Assembly: GCA_036898135.1 (NCBI GenBank)
Contig: CM072511.1
Span: 38,037,330 to 38,101,329 of the forward strand
Length of the DNA stretch: 64,000 bases
DNA from: Oncomelania hupensis
Lineage: Eukaryota; Mollusca; Gastropoda; Littorinimorpha; Pomatiopsidae
Reading direction: 5' to 3'
Under the pieces are notes generated by a model. It saw only the letters and a program-made list of their open reading frames with translations. It was not told the origin of the DNA and did no database searches. Every line of letters starts with the position of its first letter. Within the stretch, counting starts at the first letter, position 1. This document shows positions 59,453 through 64,000 of this stretch, piece after piece. The position numbers and the translations under genes were made by a program.

Positions 59453-60791
59453 TTAAGAAAATGAGAGATTCAGCGACACCAGGATGAAAGTTACGGCCAG
59501 AGTCAGCGAAAGTGCTTGGAAGTGAATCTGCAGTAATAAATGCTTGCAATATGTGATAATAAACATCCCCTTTAAAGATGAACTTGACATCGTACCGAAA
59601 TGCCCGCTTTAAACTTAAAAGCAATGTCATACTTGACTCACAGTCACAGATTCTGCTGATGGTGCCATTGCATTATAAAATTAATATCATTCTGCCTTAG
59701 CCTAATCTTTATTCTGAGTACCGCCCTAAACCAAGTTGTTGTCGCAGTAGTCGTCGTTTTTACTGCTGAAAGTTTTGTCCTAGCGTACCTTCTTCTTCTT
59801 CTTCATCGTCGTCGTCGTCGTCGTCGTCGCTCCTTCTTTACAGGTAGGCCTAAGAGCATCGTTGCTAAGTATAATACACAGCTAGCTATCATAATTGTCA
59901 TTTTTATCATTGTATTTATCAAAATCGAAGTCAACGACACCACGGCCGCTGCATTCATATGGTGTCCTTTGTTTCCCTCTTCTGCTCCGTTCTTTCTTTC
60001 TTTCCTTCCTTTCTTCCTTCTTTTCTTCATTCTTTCATAAACCTTCCTCCCATACTCTTTCTCTTCTCATCTGCTGACGCATCATGAGCATTTAGAGGAG
60101 TCAGATTGCATGTATGCAAAGATCTGATGATGACTGCGGTGTAGGCTCTTATCAGTCTAACACATTTCAAATCCCTTCTCCAATCTTGGGGCTCACAGAA
60201 ACTGCCAATAGGCTGATGGGTTCGTTTCATTAACCCGTTCGTGACCCGCGATCTACAAACGGCGGGAGGTCTGGGCCCAAAAGAGCTCACCTTGACACAA
60301 GACTCGCGATGCTTTCAAAGCACTCAATGAACTTTTTTTTAAAGCTCGTTTGGCTGCTTTTGACAGATACATGATAAGCATCTGCATGCATAAGCATTGT
60401 AAAGTTATGATTCTGTGAGGGTTCTTCTTTAAGGCACTTCTGCGAAATGCAATGATGTCTGGAATAACATTATTATGCAGAAACACGTAGCCCAAATGCA
60501 GGATGTCCAAATTTCATATAACTTCTTTCCGTCTTGCATTATTTATTCCTGCAAACGTTCTGTACTTTTTTGGCAGCACCCCGTCAAAGCTAACTCACAA
60601 CCTATACACTTAAACATTCATGCACACACACACACACACATACTTGTATTCATGTCAAAATGGGGTCCTTTGACGTACTTCGCGCCTCTTAGGCGGCGAA
60701 TTAGGTCAACTTTCTTCGAAAAACGGCTACTTTTAGCAATTTTCCTCGCCTCTTAGAGACGAAGTAGGTCAAGTTTGTTCAAAAACACAGC
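59453..60791. other. No gene seen
   Basis: Includes small CTT/CGT repeats near 59790-59830 and a CTTT-rich stretch at 59990-60030. 60665-60790 has two similar CGCCTCTTAG...GTAGGTCAA phrases about 65 bases apart. Confidence 0.5.
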
Positions 60792-60918
60792 TAGGATAAG
60801 GAACTTTTCTCGACGATTAGGGTAAGGCACTGCCTTACCCTAATCGTCGAGGCACTGCCTTACCCTAATCGTCGAGGCACTGCCTTACCCTAATCGTCGA
60901 GGAAAGTTCCTTATCCTA
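60792..60918. repeat. Inverted repeat built around three 25-bp tandem units
   Basis: Left arm 60792-60829 and right arm 60881-60918 are reverse complements over 38 bases with one mismatch. Three 25-base units (GGCACTGCCTTACCC then TAATCGTCGA) run at 60826-60850, 60851-60875 and 60876-60900. The unit itself contains the palindrome GGCACTGCC. The single strand could form a hairpin of nearly 40 bp. Confidence 0.92.
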
Positions 60919-60931
60919 CCCGTCTGGAAGA

Positions 60932-61013
60932 TGCACTACAACTACACCAGGTCAAGTGTACTTGTAGTGCATGTGCACTACAACTACACTTGACCTGGTG
61001 TAGTTGTAGTGCA
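60932..61013. repeat. Perfect 29-bp inverted repeat with 24-base spacer
   Basis: 60932-60960 (TGCACTACAACTACACCAGG then TCAAGTGTA) is the exact reverse complement of 60985-61013. The spacer itself contains GTAGTGCATGTGCACTAC, a palindrome-like centre. Confidence 0.92.
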
Positions 61014-61150
61014 CATGCACTACAACTACACTTGGCCAAGTGAACTTTAAGTGCACATGCACTACAACTGCACTTCGCGAAGTGAACTTTAAGTGCACAT
61101 GCACTACAACTGCACTTCCATGCACTACAACTGCACTTGCATGCACTTAA
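61009..61150. repeat. 42-bp tandem satellite-like units with internal palindromes
   Basis: Units at 61009-61050 and 61051-61092 share GTGCACATGCACTACAACT and AAGTGAACTTTAA. A partial third unit starts at 61093, and shorter TGCACTACAACTGCACTT pieces follow to 61150. Each unit has an inverted core (CACTTGGCCAAGTG or CACTTCGCGAAGTG). Long open frames on the - strand are a by-product of the repeat. Confidence 0.88.
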
Positions 61151-61276
61151 AGAGCACTTCAGCGCATTTCAATGGAAAACAAAATGGGTTTACAAATTGG
61201 TACCCCATTTTTTTTTGTGAACCCATTGTATACTAAGTGTGCAAGGTTTATAAACCCAAAACGCCATGAATACAGC

Positions 61277-61284
61277 CCCACACA

Positions 61285-61325
<41 letters not shown>

Positions 61326-61336
61326 CCTCGCACACA
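61277..61336 (+). repeat. (CA)n microsatellite
   Basis: CACACA with ACCC and GCAC interruptions on the + strand. Confidence 0.92.
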
Positions 61337-61439
61337 CCTTAACTATCACTACCCATTCCCCTCCCATCTCTATTTCTTCATGAACTCTGGAATTCCAAGA
61401 TTTGTGTCGATTTGACAGAATCCTCCTGGCGAGCTGTGA

Positions 61440-61895
61440 CAGTACCACAGTTGTCTGACAATTCTGTATACTGTAACCCGAGGCGCAAAACTTTCTTTCG
61501 ACCATTGTTCAACGCTCACACACGCATGCGAGCGTTGCGGAAGTGACCGCGACTTTGGGTTATCAATTGACCATCGAGCTCTTGAAAGTGTACGTAAACG
61601 TGTGGCCAGAAATGGCCTACCATCGAAAATAGAAATTTTGCAAACACTGGGACTGGGTGTGCTACATTCGTCTGCAGTGGATTTCCTTAAAAACCAAACT
61701 TCGGACATAAGATCTGTGCTTGTATACAAGCAGATTGGGGCGAGATTTAAATCTGAAACGAGTTTTCATACGATGCCACACAAAGAGTTACCCTCCCGCA
61801 CACGACGTTTCTCTACCGCCGACGCAGCGCCACAGTCAGGCCGACTTTGTCATCACGTGATATCGGTCATGGCGCCATCTTTGATGACGTCATAA
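61440..61895 (+). other. Unrecognised open stretch, possible exon or retroposon relic
   Basis: An open frame of about 151 codons has good sequence complexity: CERCGSDRDFGLSIDHRALE, VARNGLPSKIEILQTLGLGV, SAVDFLKNQTSDIRSVLVYK. This is unlike the low-complexity frames elsewhere. It has no upstream ATG and I recognise no domain. It could be an internal exon, a transposon remnant or chance. Confidence 0.3.
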
Positions 61896-62692
61896 CATCT
61901 GTCGACGCGGGCCGTGAAGGTTGTGGTGACGCTCACCTGGTGCTGACGTAGTCTACTTCCACTGCGTCGTAGCGACAGCAGAAAAAAAAAATTTCGGCTA
62001 CAAAAAACGGTAATATTACACTGCTCTCACCAGTGTTCTTCCTGTCCTCCATGACATCACGAACTGGCAAAGCGACATTAAATGAGGTTGAGCCGATACA
62101 TTATTTCATCGACTTCGTATCTGAACCAAGCTGCATGAATGCAGATGTGAGAGACATTCCATAAAAACCCAGAGAAGAAAAACATGTGGAAGGAGATCCC
62201 AGCTCCGCGGCGGTGGCTGCTGATGTGCGAAGGCTCATGGCGACGCTGTCGTTTCGGAAGTTTGGAACTGTTTACTAAAGTGTATCTTGGGCTGCGGCCT
62301 GTCAACAGCACATCAAAAACCTGACCCTCAGTCACCCTCCTGTCGTGCTGTTTATTTCTTCCTCGCTTTGGCGCCCATGCTGATAGGATGATAGCAGGCT
62401 CTGACGGAGGGAATCGCCAACTTCTGCTCACTACTCATCCACTAGCAACAGCAGCAGCCGACTTAATATTAAGATGCATTGCTTTTGCCACTTCTGCTGC
62501 TGTTGTTGTGGGTGGTATTGGTTGTGGTGATGCTGATGGAGGCGGTGGCAGATATGGTGGTACTAGTTGTGATGATGAGGATGATGAGGATGATGAGGAC
62601 GATGAGGATGATCTTGAGGATGATTATGATGAGGATGATGTTGATATTGGTGATCTTTAAATTAACATCATCGCCGTTGATGTTGCTACGCT
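61896..62692. other. No gene recognised
   Basis: Overlapping frames on both strands at 62078-62431 and 62388-62660; the latter is acidic low-complexity sequence. Confidence 0.45.
62566..62645 (+). repeat. Interrupted (GAT)/(GAGGAT) microsatellite
   Basis: GATGAGGATGAT-type units just upstream of the sense SINE-A copy. It makes an acidic frame with no gene support. Confidence 0.88.
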
Positions 62693-63030
62693 GGGAGGCG
62701 CGGTGGCCGATTGGTTAGAGCGTTGGCTTGCGGATCTGAAGGTCCCGAGTTCTAGCCGAGGCCGGGGCATTGTGTTGTGTCCTTGGAAAAGACACGTTAT
62801 TCCCGTTTCCTACTCCTTCGGATGAGAGTATAAACCGAGGTATAGTCTGTGTCGCATGCATTCCATTATAACGGACTTTAAAGATCATGACGCTCATGTC
62901 CTAGACGGGTGAGTGCCGGTGACAAGAACACCCAGCATGTACCTTGGGTAAAGCGCTTTACTTGGGGCTGCTGTACTTTCGAAAATGAAAATGTCCGAAT
63001 TTCACCTTGGTAATAATAAATGTTGTTAAA
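62693..63030 (+). mobile_element. SINE-A, sense-strand copy with a different 3' end
   Basis: The only + strand copy. An A-box-like TGGCCGATTGG (62704-62714) and a B-box-like GAGTTCTAGCC (62747-62757) precede the family core (GTGTCCTTGGAAAAGACAC, CTCCTTCGGATGAGAGTATA, TCATGTCCTAGACGGGTGAG). After CAAGAACACCCAGCATG the body switches to GGTAAAGCGCTTTACTTGG and ends in a TAATAATAAA tail. The long GCCGCCCGAGACG section of other copies is absent, so this is a subfamily or an internal deletion. Confidence 0.9.
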
Positions 63031-64000
63031 ATTTTAAAAAAATAAAAAAAATTAAAAAATACGTCTCTTTCTCTGCTACCGCTGTTAACAGCCCATACGA
63101 AGGGTGTTGTAATGTTGCTGTTTTCACTCTTCAAACAGCTGCTGTATATGTTTTGGCAGTTGTCATCTCCGTGTTAGCAAAATATTTGACATGTATTGTG
63201 TTTTTGAATATCATACGTGATTTTATAAATTTAGGGAAGTGCTTTATATCAATAACACTAAAAAAATATCTTGTACATATGGACGCTTCCTTCTAAGCCG
63301 ATTGAGGAACTGAAGTCAAGTAGCCAAAAGTCCTTTAGCTTCTATTTGAACAGTCACGTAGGCCTACAAGGTCAGGTATGGTGAATCTGCCAATAGTCAG
63401 GTTTACAAAACAAGGGCTAACCACTGTTTATAGACCGGTGGCATGAATGACTATTGCACTGACCGACTGAACGACAGCTCTGCTGACCGACTGACCGATT
63501 ATGAAATTATGTGGCCGGCTGATAATATTGAAAAGGTGCATCCAGGGAAAACAATGTAGAGACTATAGGAGATACGCTAGTTTTGATGCAGATTTAAAAT
63601 GGGGGTTTCGGCTGCCCCAGACTCTCTGTGCTACATCCACTTACTGAGCAACGTATGCATTTCTTAGGGCCATGCAGAGACCATCCGAGCAGAGCAACCG
63701 AATTTGGCTGTCGGCAGTTCCAGCTTCTCCGTCTTAAAACCACTTGTTTACAATAGTATTAGCATCTACTCGAAACGTTTACACGCACAGGAAATCAAGG
63801 GTGAGAATGGGGTGATCCTGCCTTATAACCCTGATTGTGTTGCTGATGATGGCAATCAGTAACGCATTACTTAAGAACAATCATGAGACGATGACTGTCC
63901 TGTCAACAACTTCCAATGTCAGTCAAGGTCAAGAAGAATCTATAAGAATCTAGCTTTACTTTATCAGTGAGCTTTGGAACGAATCAGTCAAATATTTAGA
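63031..64000. other. No gene seen
   Basis: Unique-looking sequence with no supported coding region. GACCGACTGA-type phrases recur at 63459-63500. Confidence 0.55.

Noticed and set aside
60826..60900. CRISPR-like array of 25-bp units
   Set aside because: Units are directly abutting with no spacers, in a eukaryotic context.
60952..61146. - strand frame with repeated AVVVHVH
   Set aside because: Direct result of the 42-bp tandem repeat.
62388..62660. Acidic 90-codon frame
   Set aside because: Second half is a GAT/GAGGAT microsatellite; no start context or domain.

Overview
The window looks like gene-poor, AT-rich, repeat-dense animal DNA, most likely from a lophotrochozoan and probably a gastropod mollusc. 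This rests on four things: an intron-containing NK4/tinman (Nkx2-5) homeobox gene, tRNA-headed SINEs with RNA polymerase III A and B boxes, degraded non-LTR retrotransposons of several clades, and very long microsatellites. The clade is inferred from family resemblance and cannot be settled from the sequence alone.

The only convincing host protein-coding gene is the 3' part of an NK4 homeobox gene on the + strand. It has three visible coding exons: 31509-31766, 32417-32577 and 33023-33358. They carry a His/Gln/Ser-rich linker, a complete 60-residue homeodomain split by an intron between residues 44 and 45, an NK2-specific domain, and a C-terminal motif like the vertebrate Nkx2-5 terminus. The first exon, with the start codon and TN motif, was not found. 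The 31 kb upstream is therefore intron 1, intergenic DNA, or both.

The rest is mostly repeats. A frame-broken LINE with endonuclease and reverse transcriptase lies at 22.27-25.56 kb, next to a 5'-truncated sister at 21.5-21.88 kb. A LINE RNase H relic is at 13.5-14.08 kb. A second LINE relic covers 36.5-40.0 kb: an SGNH-hydrolase ORF1, an AP endonuclease, and an ORF2 C-terminus directly after it with the RT missing. An antisense LINE 3' fragment is at 57.5-57.84 kb.

SINE family A has six copies, five of them on the - strand. SINE family B has two copies ending in long ATT tails. A third repeat family, here called rep-C, has four copies, and nine copies of a 35-nt double-stem hairpin module are spread over repeats with different bodies and tails. 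Many microsatellites sit exactly at retroposon 3' ends, so tails seem to have seeded them.

The most unusual structures are three. A 1.47-kb fold-back element at 57988-59452 has 370-440 bp terminal inverted repeats that are themselves built of short palindromes. Two stacked inverted-repeat and tandem-repeat clusters lie at 60.79-61.15 kb. A second fold-back element at 18.55-19.15 kb has a trinucleotide-repeat interior. No CRISPR array, rRNA, intact tRNA or prokaryote-type operon is present.
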